DNA of 64,000 nt from Rhabdophis nuchalis (lineage: Eukaryota > Chordata > Lepidosauria > Squamata > Natricidae): contig CM077647.1 of NCBI GenBank assembly GCA_039707465.1, positions 49,245,110-49,309,109 on the forward strand. The letters run 5' to 3'. A program made the translations under genes and the position numbers. Position 1 is the stretch's first letter. Every line of letters starts with the position of its first letter. Positions 1 to 11,790 of this stretch are shown here, piece by piece. The notes below the pieces were generated by a model that saw only the letters and a list, made by a program, of their open reading frames with translations, had not been told where the DNA came from and made no database searches.

Positions 1-1
1 T

Positions 2-208
2 GCCCATTCAACTAGGAGCGCAGCTACCACGAGGGCCTGGGCTTCGCAGACCACGTTAGAAGAAATCTGCAGGGCAGCGACCTGGACATCTCTTTCTCCC
101 TTCATCCGGCACTACAAGTTGGATTTGTACGCTTCGGAAGGTGTGGCCTTTGGCTGCAGAATGTTGCAGGCGGTCCAGGTGACGGAAAGGTCTTCCAGCA
201 ATGACTGA
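2..208 (+). CDS. C-terminal end of a tyrosine recombinase, DIRS-like retroelement (partial, runs off the window)
   Basis: One open frame from base 2 to a TGA at 206-208 reads about 68 residues. It opens with the pair HSTR (codons at 5-16), which fits the HxxR box of tyrosine recombinases. An ICRAATW segment follows, then FIRHYKLD, whose tyrosine is a good candidate for the nucleophile. This order is typical of the C-terminus of the recombinase in DIRS-type retroelements, which integrate through a circular intermediate without a target-site duplication. The 5' part, including reverse transcriptase and RNase H, lies outside the window. The visible part has no internal stop, so the copy may be young. 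A Crypton or another YR element is possible. Host function is not suggested. Confidence 0.55.
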   Translation, partial: AHSTRSAATTRAWASQTTLEEICRAATWTSLSPFIRHYKLDLYASEGVAFGCRMLQAVQVTERSSSND

Positions 209-253
209 CCCACCCTATGATGGGACTTGAGGGCTTGGGTATGTCCCATTCAT

Positions 254-333
254 GGATGCTATCTTCCCCTTATTGAGAAAGGGCGTTGGTACTTACCTGA
301 TACACCTCTTCTAATAAGGGGAAGATAGCATCC
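254..333. repeat. Perfect 21-bp inverted repeat just after the recombinase stop
   Basis: The arms lie at 254-274 and 313-333, are exact reverse complements (GGATGCTATCTTCCCCTTATT and its complement) and are separated by 38 bases. Read on the minus strand, the loop contains CAGGTAAGTACC, which resembles a splice donor. The repeat begins 46 bases after the recombinase stop, so it probably belongs to the same element, as a terminal or 3' structural signal. Confidence 0.6.
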
Positions 334-660
334 GGCCCATCCCTGAGCATTGCTGTTGGTTTTTGATTATCGGTTGATAGCACTTGCAATTTAAAGTTTC
401 GATTTGTTATATTCTGTATGTTTGGTTCTGTAACTTACTAAAAGGGGTTGGATTAAACCGTTGAGTCTGTATTATTTTCCTTCATCGAAAAAACTGGATA
501 GAGGACCTAACCTCATCATTTGGTTTTAGTACTATGCCTTTTATCATTTTAAAGTTTTTAATATTCATACCATTAATATTAATTTGCCTGGTGTAATTGC
601 TTTTAACTGTTGTTAAAATCATTCGTGACAAGTGATAAATACGATGACTAAATAAATAAA
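334..660. other. A+T-rich stretch without recognised gene
   Basis: Nothing codes here. It may be the remaining non-coding end of the DIRS-like element, followed by a short TAAATAAATAAA tract at about 648-660, which would fit the tail of the minus-strand LINE fragment next to it. Confidence 0.3.
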
Positions 661-1250
661 CAAGGAAGAGCAGCTGGCAGGATTGGCCAAAAGATACATT
701 GCACAGATGCCCATACCTGATCAGAAAGCCCTCCAGTCAGTCACTTGTGCCCTAATCACCTCATAAAAGCAGTGAGTTCTACATGGAGCTGCCATTAAAG
801 ATAAAGTAGTCCAGATTGCAGTGAAATGGACAGTTATGGGCATGCTGCAATTTTCCCATGTGTTATAATTACTCTGCAAGTTGCACTCATTACCAATCAA
901 CTTCTGGATGCAATTCAGAATACTAGTTGCTGCCTTCAAAGCCTTTCAATAAATACGTTTGGTTATTTGAGGGACTGAATATTTCCAACAGGCTCTGTTC
1001 ATCTGTGATATCAGGAAAAGTAAGTAGGACTTCAGATCTTTTTGATTAAACAATATCATGTTCCATGCCCTAGGAAGGGCATTCTCTATCACAGCACCTG
1101 TCCTTGGAACAGACTCCCCATCCCAAGACATTTTATTTTTAGTCCAGTGAAGTCTTTGTCTTCAGAATAGATTTGACATCTTTATTTTTTTTATTTTAAA
1201 ATGCAAATTGCCCAGTCATTTGGAGTTGGACAGCATCAAAATTGTTAACT
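650..1250 (-). mobile_element. Old, degenerate non-LTR retrotransposon fragment (CR1/L2-like)
   Basis: The minus strand carries short broken frames without a usable gene and, near 1195-1230, a tract resembling the common LINE/SINE 3' ending in which an AATGACTGGGCAATTTGCA-like motif precedes an A-rich tail. The copy is heavily mutated and the family cannot be fixed by eye. Confidence 0.3.
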
Positions 1251-1732
1251 GCATAAACAAACAACAAAAGAAAGCCAATGAAGCCACAGAAACATCACAA
1301 AAGCTGATTTTCTATGGTTTAAGCTACAGATGAAACTCGAAAAATTAGAATATTGTGCAAAAGTTCATTTATTTCAGTAATGCAACTTAAAAGGTGAAAC
1401 TAATATATGAACTAAGATTTATTATATGGAAAGCCGTGATTTATCATAATTGTGATTATTATGGTCTACAGCTCATGAAGACCAAGATGTTTCAATAGCA
1501 GCCTTCAGCTCTTCTACATTGTTTGGTCTCATGTCTGTCATCTTTCTCTTGGCAATGCCCCATAGATTCTCTATGGGGTTCAGGTATGGCGAGTTTGCTG
1601 GCCAATCAAGCACAGTAATCCCACGGCCATTGAACCAGATTTTGGTGCTTTTGGCAGTGTGAGCAGCTAGAAAATGAAGTCAGCATCCCCATAAAACTTG
1701 TCTGCAGAAGGAAGCATGAAGTGCTCCAAAAT

Positions 1733-2712
1733 TTTATTTTTATTTATTTTATTTTAATCATATTTATATCCCGCCCTTCTCCACAAAGGACCCAGGGCGG
1801 CGCACAGGAATTTATAAAATATACAAAACGATCAATACAAAATTTAAAAACATATTAAATTACAATCCTATGCTAAAACCAATTAAAACCCCCAGTTTAA
1901 AACTATCTAAAATAGCCCCGACGGGAGGTTAGGCTAGGCCGGCTTGTTGAAAAAGATGTGTCTTTAGACACTGACGGAAGAGGCGGAGGTCCGAGATGGT
2001 ACGCAATTCAGGGGGTAGGTCATTCCAAAGGGCAGGGCCCGCCACAGAGAAGGCTCTTCCCCTGGGTGTTGCCAGTTGGCATTGCCCGGCCAACGGCACC
2101 CTGAGAAGGCCCTCTCTGTGGGAGCGGATCGGCCAAAGGGATGTATGGGGCAGGAGACGGTCTCGCATATAACTAGGCCCCGAGCCATGGAGCGCTTTAA
2201 AGATAGTTGTCAGAACCTTGAAGCGCACCCGAAAGACCACAGGAAGCCAGTGAAGCTCGCGCAGGATGGGTGTTATATGGGAGTATCTAGAGGCTCCCGT
2301 AATCACCCGCGCGGCTGCATTCTGGACTAACTGTAGCTTTCGAGTGCACCTCAAGGGAAGCCCCATGTAGAGAGCATTACAGTAGTCGAGTCGGGATGTC
2401 ACGAGAGCTTGAGTGACTGTGCGAAGGGCAGCCCGGTCCAGTAAGGGGTGCAATTGGCGCATCAGGCGTACCTGATGAAACGCCCCCCTGGCCACGGCCG
2501 CCACATGGTCCTCAATGGACAGCCAGGAATCCAGGAGGACACCCAAATTGTGCGCCCTCTCCACGGGGGCCGGTGTTTCGCCCCCAATGGCCAGAGTTGG
2601 AGTAATCTGGCTGAACCGGGGTGCCACTCAGTCTTGGACGGGTTGAGCTTGAGTTTGTTATTACCCATCCAGATCCGTACGGCCTCCAAACACTGGGACA
2701 GCACCTCTGCTC
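1733..2712 (-). mobile_element. 5'-truncated CR1 LINE inserted in the mariner element
   Basis: A minus-strand frame at 2627-1929 (232 residues) and a frameshifted one upstream (2776-2462) encode the C-terminal part of CR1 ORF2. Typical strings are [20 protein letters not shown] and GPALWNDLPPELR. The 3' part at 1745-1920 has the sequence after ATATCCCGCCCTTCTCC that all CR1 copies here share. The target duplication is TGCTCCAAAAT at 1722-1732 against TGCTGCAAAAT at 2713-2723, 10 of 11 matching, which fixes both borders. Confidence 0.88.
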
Positions 2713-3132
2713 TGCTGCAAAATCTGCTGGTAGATGGCTGTGTTGACCCTGGACTTAATGAAGCACAGTGGTCCAAAGTCCTGTTGCTCCGTAGTCCAAA
2801 GTCCTCTTTTCTGATGAGAACAACTTTTGCATCTCATTTGGAAACCAAGGACCCAGAGCATGAAGGAAGAATGGAGAGGCACACACTGCAAGATGCTTGA
2901 AGTCCAGTGTGAAGTTTCCACAGTCTGTGTTGATTTGGGGAGCCATGTCATCTCCTGGTGTTGGTCCACTGTGCTTCATTAAGTCCAGGGTAAACGCAGC
3001 CGTCTAGCAGGAGATTTTGGATCACTTCATGCTTCCTTTTGCAGAAGAGCTTTATGGGGATGCTGACTTCATTTTCCAGCTGCTCACACTGCCAAAAGCA
3101 CCAAAACCTGGTTCAATTACTGTTGGATTACT

Positions 3133-3363
3133 GTGCTTGATTGGCCAGCAAACTTGCCTGACCTGAACCTCATAGAGAATCTATGGGGCATTGCTAAGAG
3201 AAAGATGAGAGACATGAGACCAAACAATGCAGAAGAGCTGAAGGCCGCTATTGAAGCATCCTGGTCTTCCATAACACCTCAGCAGTGCCACAGGCTGATA
3301 GCTTCCATGCCACACTGCATTGAAGCAGTAATTGCTGCAAAAGGGGCCCAAACCAAGTACTGA
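3133..3363 (+). pseudogene. Tc1/mariner transposase, C-terminal remnant
   Basis: The frame contains DWPANLPDLNLIENLWG, the conserved block around the last aspartate of the DDE catalytic triad of Tc1 transposases, where the usual form is DWPANSPDLNPIENLWG. A helical tail ends in AKGAQTKY, as in the family. Only about 76 of the usual 340 or so residues are open. Upstream coding sequence at about 2775-3130 is recognisable but broken by stops. The reverse strand at about 1500-1640 holds a second, inverted copy of the same DWPAN region. The gene is dead. Confidence 0.8.
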
Positions 3364-3643
3364 GTACATATGCATGCTTATACTTTTTAGAGGTCCGATA
3401 TTGTTCTATGTACAATCCTTGTTTTATTGATTGCATGTAATAGTCTAATTTTCTGAAATTGTGGATTTGGGGTTTTCATGAACTGTATACCATAATCATC
3501 ACAATTATGACAAATCACGGCTTGAACTATCTTGTTTTGAATGTAATGAGTCTTAGCTCATATATTAGTTTCACCTTTTAAGTTGCATTACTGAAATAAA
3601 TGAACTTTTGCACACTATTCTAATTTTTTGAGTTTCACCTGTA

Positions 3644-6036
3644 TAGTTTGCATTTGTCTGGAATGAAATTACTACATTCTTCTAAGATCTATCACTGAAA
3701 AAGGTTATTGACAGTTATAAGTTATAAAGAAATCAAACTGAGCATTTCTCCATAAGAAAAACTTTATTATATTTTCTATTCCATCTGATAGTCAACATTT
3801 CATGGATCCTGAGCATGCTCTACTGAATTTTGTTTTTTTCGGGGAAAGGGAGGGGGTGGAGGAGTTTTGGGTGTTTCTTGTTCCTTAGTATTTTTAAGTA
3901 ACTATTTTTAGTAATATATAAATCTGGGAATTCTACTGAGTATGCTAAGTATCTTTTTTCTCTAGTAGCCCCATTTATTTCTAATTTTCTTAGCACTCAA
4001 CACTCAAGTTGATTATTAACAGGAATAGAATGGTTTCTGATAATGCAACAGCTGCTATTTTATGTAAATACAGGTTATGTGGTAAACCATAGAAATCATG
4101 ATAGCCATCAATGTTTTATGACAACTGGCCAAGACTAAGCAGAATTAATAGAATTGCCTGTGAGAGTTAATAATTTTGTTCCTCATATAGTCCTATAACT
4201 GTGTACAGACTCATATATTCTCAGTGCTTGGAATTACTTTAGTCGTGACTAAATGAGAAACAAGAAATCTCGTTCTTGGAACCAACCCATAAAACATCAC
4301 ACAGAGAATGTCAAATCCTAATTTTATTGTATAGTTTAACAATTCCACCAAAAGTGTGCATTATAATATAGCCTTTATTTGTGATATTTCTGTCTGCAAA
4401 TTTTTAGTATGAAGCATTAAAATAAATGAACCTTAAAATTTAATGCAGATTAAACCTTGCTCATCAGAAAATTCTTCTCTGCTAGAGTTCGAAAATAATT
4501 TCTAGACATCACTAAGATTATTTGAGATTTTGTTCCTAGTCAATCCTTGGTGAAGTGAATATGAACAAGAATGAAATAGGCAGAGAAATTAGTTATGTGA
4601 TTTTGGATCAGTTTCTCTTTCTCAACCCACTTCATCCTCACAGGATTCTGATTGGAAAGAAAATAGGAAAAGAAAGTGTTATGTGAGTCACCTTGAATGA
4701 TAAAAATACAGACAGTTATTAATTAATATTATCTTTTCTAGAAAAGGGGAAAAAATCTAACTCTTGAAAATGTATAAAGTGGTCAAAAATCCTGTTTCCC
4801 TGCTTTGTTTTCCCAAAGAAATGTCCCATTTGCTCAGCCTAAGAAGCAATACATTGTGAGAAATTTGGATTTTCATGAGTGTAGAAGACCTGGGGAAAAA
4901 ATTACAAGCCCTGGCCATTTCAAGTATGCTCATAAGAAAATAATGCTCTCCTCCCTGTCAGCTAATGTTTGGATTTTATTTTTAGTAAAAATCCAAAGAC
5001 AAATATTAGAGTGGAAAGTTTCCTATTACTAGTTGGTAAACTAAATGGTTTTTAAATTGACCTACAATTCTTAATCTAAAACAGGAGCTAGAACAGTGGA
5101 TTATCTGAACAATTGTAGGTTGCATATTATGTAGACGCCTCCAACATTATCTTTTCATGAAATCAGTGATCTACATTGATAGGCACTCATTTATTTTAAA
5201 CCTTTGACTCTCGATCTGATCCCCCAGAAGGTCAAGGATTGACATTAAATGAATGTTTGTTAATGAAAATAAGTGATGGGTGTGTTACTATCAACTTTAT
5301 GTGAATCCATCATAAACTCCAAAGTTTTATTTTCAGTCCTATATTTTTCAGATGTTTTAATATTTTTTAAGAAGGCCATCATCATAACATTTGGATGCTT
5401 CTCGTAAGATGGGTTTGCTTCCAAAATCATTTCACATCTTTAATCATGAAAAAAATGCTATAATCCACCCACTTCCTTGGCATGAATAAATTGATAACCA
5501 ATCTTTCCCTAGCAATTTATTTTCATGGTTTGTTTCCATCCTTTTAAGTTTATTAAATAATTAAAATTGACTCATTCCTGCTTCAAACTATTATTGAAAT
5601 AGATTATTTTGAGATGGATCAAATAAAGTAGATGGGTAAAAACAAAATTGCTTTGAAAAATTATATAAGACTAATTAGCTAACATTAATTATTTGCCACT
5701 ACTGGAGTATTTTAGAATGAACTGATCTTTCAAGTTTTGTTGAATTAAGTTGATGTAGTTGAAGTAAATATGTTTAGGACCTAACTATTGGAAAGTTCTT
5801 CTTTCCTCTTATTGGAACAATAAAGGAGATTACTAACCAAATGTTGAGCTTTCGCAGAACTCAAATCCACAGATTTTAAAGAATATCAGATTGAACTATG
5901 CACACTTTGAATGAGAGCCTGAGGGTTTCGCTGGCACGCCTGCTCTGCAATGTGTTCTCTGCTTCTGATTCTGTATTCAGTGTACAAGTATGATGAATAG
6001 TATTGTCTGCAGGACATAATTATATTAATAAATTAA
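3644..6036. other. No recognisable gene or repeat
   Basis: About 2.4 kb of A+T-rich sequence. Short frames such as 4805-5032 (+) have no family signature, no splice context and ordinary intergenic composition. I see nothing supportable here. Confidence 0.6.
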
Positions 6037-6038
6037 TA

Positions 6039-6440
6039 CAGATAGTCCTTGTTTACTGACTACTGATCTAGCAACTGTTCATCGTTATGACTGCACTGAA
6101 AATGGAGACTTTTGACCAATCCTCAAAATTGCTGTCATTGTAGCCCCTTTGCAGTCATGCAAACGTTATTTCGGTCCTTGATAACTGGCATATATTAATG
6201 ATGGTTACAATGTTCCATAGTCATATGATTGCCATTTGTGACCATCACAGATGGCTTCCAGCAAGCAAAATCAATGGGCAAACCAATAAGAAGTCACAAC
6301 TTGTGGGAAACATTATATCATACTTAATGACCCACAGTGATTTACTTATAGGCTATAACCAGAGTGTCAGCATTCCAAACTGACATCATAAGATGGGTGT
6401 GGTCATATGACATTTCATTTTGGAATTATGTTGCTTATAA
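6039..6440 (+). mobile_element. Dispersed TA-flanked repeat (CAGGTAGTCC family), copy 1
   Basis: It begins after TA (6037-6038) with CAGATAGTCCTTGTTTACTGAC. The interior contains the family phrases 'ggcatatattaatgatggttacaatgt' in spirit, a 'tcatatgattgcc' block and 'aagcaaaatcaatggg', which recur in four other places in the window. The family ends are complementary (CAGGTAGTCC and GGACTACCTG), so it is probably a non-autonomous Tc1/mariner-type DNA transposon. The right end of this copy is degraded. Confidence 0.5.
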
Positions 6441-8976
6441 ATAGAACTGTTGGTTCCAATTATGTTTGGTGAGGACTAGCTCTAATGGCATATATCATAA
6501 GCTAGGTGTTAAGTTTCTATTTTATATATTTGTTAGATTTATATCTATATTTCAAGGTGATATACAATGGGATCTCCTTCTATTTAGCCTCACAAAAGTA
6601 GCACTAGGAGATTTGTTAAGCTGAGAAAATATAATTGGTCCAAAGAACTAAATGCATTTTCACAGCTAAGGGAAAATTTGAATCTGGAACTTCCAGTCCC
6701 ATTTCAATGCCATATTGGCTCTCTAATTCAGATTAGAGATTTGAAGGCAATATGAACTGATATGAACCCCCTTGAGGTTCAAGATTGTGTTAAATCAGAG
6801 GTTTATTATTAAGTACAATTAAAACACTCCTTATTTTTATGATAGGTTTACAATTCCAACTTAAAAATAAAATGTAAAAAATATAAAAAGTAAAACTTCT
6901 TATTAAATAAATGAAGCTTTCAGCATACTTTAATACTGCCATAAGGCAGTATTCATGGACAAAGTTTGCATCTTCTTGGAAGGATCTGCGCTGTTTGTGC
7001 AGCCATTTTTAAAAAGAAAAACTGTTGAACAATCTGTGTCTTATTATTATTTCACTATAACTAATAGTCTGTACTATATATTTAATTTTCCCAGGTTATA
7101 TTTTTAGATAGTACTTTAGTCTAAAACTTCGTTTTGGGGAGGGGGAGAAAGATGAAAGCTGTGGATTTAGAAAAAACAACCCCTCCCCCAAAGCAAACAA
7201 ATGAAACAGTCTAAATCAGTTAACAAAGAGTAATACAACAAATATGACTTTTTCTGCTAGTCTGTCCTTGCAGGCAAATTTATCAGATGAAACACAAACC
7301 ACTCCTCTCAAATGACTGCGTTAGGATTTGCATAGTTGATGAAATTCATCACTCCCCCTCCCCCAGTTTTATCCATAAATGCAAGGCAATCTCCAGTCAT
7401 CTTTTAGCTTATAGCTGTTTTTCAGGGGTTATTTTAGGTCCTATGGCATGTTTTCAGTATTGCATTTAAAATTGCATTTGCTCATTGATTATCTGCTTCT
7501 TCCAAATATTTGGCTCCTGTTACACTGGGGAGTACCTCCTTCCTCCATGAGCATGCCTGTGATAAGTTATCTCTGAAAGTTTGTACAAAATGGTTTTTTA
7601 TACGTCTTTCCAAATATTACAATATCATTAAACATTTTAGTGATTTCATTCAGGAAGGGAACTGATTTTTTCTCTATTATGGTCTTATCTGTGGTATTTA
7701 TTTTATTTACAATTTGGATTTGTGGGGTCCATTGTAATTCTAATCCAAGTTTCAGATAATCAGATAACTTTTTCTTTGATACTTATAGTGCAAAACATCA
7801 AGGTTAACAGCCTGTTGTAATATTTGTTTTTGCCTGGTAATGGAGCTCAGGTAGAAAGCAAGCAAATTAAAGAGGAGAAAAACTGAGGGACAACAGGCCT
7901 TGAGGTCATGCTTTTAAAACCTTCGCACAATCTTCCCAGCCTAGACCCCATGGACTACCTTTGGAATACTGAACTGAGTTGCAGTCCAATGCATCTGGGG
8001 CAGGCTGCTTTATGTTGAAGAATTCAGTTGCTTCTGTCTTCACATAAGATTGTCTTATCTGAAGCTGGGCTGATGGCTAAAAGCTGCACAGTTGACTTGG
8101 CATGTGCTAAACATGACAGCAGATGGGACATAGATTTATTTTTATCTAGAATGAAAATGAACAGAGTAATGAATGAGAACAAATGACTACAATATTTCGA
8201 TACTCCAGATTGTAGTATTTGTGGGCTGGAAGGATTTGTCTCTAGCAACAATGATGTGAAAATATCTAAATTTACGAATCATTCCAAATGGCCATCTCTT
8301 CCCATTGCAAGCAATGCTACTGGAATTGCCACAGGCGGGGGGTGGGAGAGAGGAGACATGAATGCCTTTATATTCCTCTAACATATCTGACAATGTGCAG
8401 GGTCTTCCTCTGATTATGGAAATGAAGTAATCCATAATCCATAATGCAGAATGTATTTCAAGAAATTTCTACAAAGTTGGTCTATGTTGTTAATAGTGTA
8501 GCATAATGGCAATTTTGAGCTCAAGGACCAGAAAGTTTAAAGTCCCATACATATATACATACACACATACACAATGAAGACAAAGAATTGTACTTCCACT
8601 GAGTCATTGAAAATTCAGTGGGATACATATATAATACATTTATTATCTATACACATACAAAGACATTTTTCTAATTGTGTAATTTCTAAGAGTGCAAGGG
8701 GATGTGCATAGGGAAAGAGTTACTGCATGACTAATGTGTCACACTTCATTTCAGCTGGAAAGAATAATGAGTCATGAGGCAACCAACACCAACAAGTTCT
8801 AGCTTGTGCATTGAGTACAAAACAAACAAGTACTGAAACAAAAATTTCCCGTTAAAATGCACTGAGTATCATATTTGATGAGTTTCAAAGCAGCTGAGTA
8901 CCAAGGTACCATTGTTGTTAAGTTTGTGTGAGAGAAAAAGAGTGAAGAAGGTGCCTTCCTAATAGTTCCAAGAGTA
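6441..8976. other. No recognisable gene or repeat
   Basis: About 2.5 kb of A+T-rich sequence. Frames such as 8024-8251 and 8187-8435 on the minus strand look like chance openings. Nothing here can be named. Confidence 0.6.
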
Positions 8977-9192
8977 CAGGTAGTGCTCAACCTATTACTA
9001 CTATAGAGACAAAATTTAAGTTGCTAAGTGAAACATTTCTGAAATGAATTTTATGACCTTTGTTGCCAGTTAAATTAATCTGATTTCCCCATTGATTTTT
9101 CTCATCAGAAGGTTGCATGTGCCTAGGACACTATAACCATCATAAATATGAGTCAGTTGCCAAGCATCTGAGTTTTGATCACGTGACTCTAG
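8977..9192 (-). mobile_element. CAGGTAGTCC-family repeat, copy 2 (truncated)
   Basis: It starts after TA (8975-8976) with CAGGTAGTGCTCAACC and contains 'ttgctaagtga' and, in reverse, the 'caaccttctgatgag' and 'gatcacgtgactc' blocks of the family. It stops at the (AT)n tract. Confidence 0.5.
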
Positions 9193-9193
9193 G

Positions 9194-9480
<287 letters not shown>

Positions 9481-9796
9481 CAAAAACCTTAGTTCAAAAA
9501 CCTAACACACACGCCTGATACTATTAGTAACATATACTACTGTTTACATCTAGTTACATTGAAAAATGAAAGGGATATATTATCATGCATCAACATCACA
9601 AGTATCATATTTATCTTCCAGTAATTTCTTTTTCTTTTTTAACTACATGTACTTAGTTTTATTGACTCACATTCAAATGAATCAAGGCCATTATTAATAT
9701 AAAAACTGTATATTACTTCTGACCTTTTAATGCTGCATACTACAGAATTTGAAATTTATTTTTTCTTCAAAATTGATTGTAGGATTTTTTTTTTTT
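9481..9796. other. No recognisable feature
   Basis: A+T-rich sequence without frames or repeats that I can identify. Confidence 0.5.
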
Positions 9797-11790
9797 TTTA
9801 AAGTTAAGCCTCACATTTATTAAATGTAAGAAACTCAAGGCCGGGAGCATATCTAAGTCTCCTTCTTCTTGCTGTTTTTCCTCACAACAGACCTGTGGGG
9901 TGAGTTATTATTATTATTATTTATTATTTATTTAATTTGTAGACCGCCCCCTCTCCCCAAAGGGACTCGGGGCGGTGCACAGGACTTTAAAAACGCATTT
10001 AAAAAGTACAAACAATACAATATTTAAAATAGAATTAAATAATTTACCTGCGCTAGAATGTAAAATCTAAAAACCTTAAAAACCCTTAACCCTAATTCCT
10101 GGCAAAGCCTATTAAAACATTTTAGGTTAATATTACAGCTTAGGATGGATGGATTAGGCCAAGCCGGCCAGATGAAAAAAGTACGTTTTTAGCTTTTGGC
10201 AGAAGGAGCGGAGGTCCGTAGTTGTTCTAAGATTGGGGGGGTAGGTCGTTCCAGAGGGTCGGGCCCACCACAGAGAAGGCCCTTCCCCTGGGCGTCACCC
10301 ATCGGAGAAGTCCCTCTCTGTGGGAGCGAATCGGCTGGAAGGATGTATGAGGCAGAATGCGATCCCGCAAGTAACTAGGTCCCGTGCCATGGAGTGCTTT
10401 AAAGATGGTAATCAATACCTTGAAGCGCACCCGAAAGACCACAGGCAGCCAGTGCAGCTCACGTCGGAGCGGTGTAACGTGGGAGAACCTGGAGGCTCCC
10501 AGGACTGCCCGCGCGGCCGCGTTCTGAACTAACTGTAGTCTTTGGGTGCACCTCAAGGGAAGCCCCATGTAGAGAGCGTTACAATAGTCTAGTCGAGATG
10601 TCACGAGTACATGAGTGACTGTGCAAAGGGCGTCCCGATCCAATAAGGATCGTAACTGGCGTACCAGGCGAACCTGGTAAAACACCCCCCTGGCCACGGC
10701 CGTCACTTGATCTTCCATGGACAGCCAGGTATCCAGGACGCCCAAGTTGCATGCCTTATCCACCGGGGCTAGATGTTCACCCCCAATGGTCAGTGATAGA
10801 ATAAACTGGTTGTACCGGGACGCCGGAAACCACAGCCACTTGGTCTTGGATGGGTTGAGTCTGAGTCTGTTCCTTCCCATCCAAACCCGCATGGCTTCCA
10901 GACACCGGGACATCACTTTGACGGCATCATTGGGGTGATTTGGGGTAGATATGTATAGCTGGGTGTCATCAGCGTACAGGTGGTACTCTACCCCAAAACC
11001 ACGGATGATCTCGCCCAGCGGCTTTATATATGTGTTGAAAAGGAGCGGCGAGAGGACCGACCCCTGAGGCACCTCACATGTGAGGGGTCTCGAGGTCGAC
11101 CTCTGCCTTCCTGTCAACACAAATTGCAATCGACCAGAGAGGTAGGAGGAGAACCACCGTAAAACAGTGCCCATCAACTCCAACCCCTCCAGTCGATGCA
11201 ATAAGATATCATGGTCGATGGTATCGAAAGCCGCCGAGAGGTCTAATAGGACCAGGATGGAGGAACAACCCCCATCTCTGGCCCTCCAGAGATCATCTAC
11301 CAATGCCGTCTCAGTGCTGTGTCAGGGCTGGAAGCCAGACTGGCGCGGGTCCAGATAATCCATTTCCTCCAGGTGCCGAGGAAACTATTGAGCCACCACA
11401 CTCTCTACAACCTTCGCCAAAAAGTGAAGGTTGGAGACCGGATGATAATTTACTAACAATGCTGGGTCCAGGGAAGGCTTCTTGAGGAGGGGCCTCACCA
11501 CCGCCTCTTTCAAGATGGCAGGCAAGATCCCCTCACTCAAAGAAGCATTCACTATCTCCTGGAGCCAGCCTTGTGTAACCTCCCAGGATGCCAGTACAAG
11601 CCAGGAGGGACACGGGTCCAATAAACATGTGGTGGCTCTCAGTCGCCTACGTAACCTGTCAATGTCTTCAGAAGTAACAGTTGGGCTGAGGGAGAATGTC
11701 CAAAGTCATCCAGCTGCCTTTTATGCCTAAAGTACTAATTGTCACCTGATTTCTACCCTGGTGCCTTAACCACCGGATCAAAGTGGCTCT
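9797..11790 (-). mobile_element. tRNA-derived SINE split by a CR1 insertion
   Basis: Two halves lie at 9797-9908 and 11679-11790. Read on the minus strand, the head (from about 11790) contains GGTGGTTAAGGCACCAGGGT, a box-A-like tRNA promoter segment. The body continues into CTGGATGACTTTGGACATTC and, beyond the CR1, into the complement of CTCACAACAGACCTGTGGGG at 9881-9900. Removing 9909-11678 joins the halves into one continuous SINE of about 220 bp that resembles other copies in this window (54.6 kb, 55.5 kb). Confidence 0.6.
9909..11678 (-). mobile_element. 5'-truncated CR1 LINE
   Basis: A minus-strand frame at 11303-10227 (358 residues) holds reverse-transcriptase blocks: [13 protein letters not shown], a CEVPQGSVLSPLLFN block and [10 protein letters not shown], the catalytic YADD site. 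The upstream part (11621-11385, other frame) continues N-terminally, so there is at least one frameshift. The 3' end at about 9910-10060 has the family tail after a TTATT repeat. It is inserted in a SINE. Confidence 0.9.

Larger units (their letters stand above)
1327..3641 (+). mobile_element. Palindromic Tc1/mariner-type DNA transposon, TA-flanked, interrupted by a CR1
   Basis: The ends match as inverted repeats: the left begins CAGATGAAACTCGAAAAA and the right ends with the complement of CAGGTGAAACTCAAAAAA. Target TA dinucleotides sit at 1325-1326 and 3642-3643. The similarity between arms runs far beyond ordinary terminal repeats. The left arm (1327-1732, resuming at 2713-2771) is an inverted copy of sequence also found in the right arm (about 2966-3641), including the segment for the C-terminal half of the transposase. 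The unique centre is only about 195 bp (2772-2965). The left arm lacks roughly 190 bp that the right arm has. The element is a defective, fold-back mariner. Confidence 0.75.
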
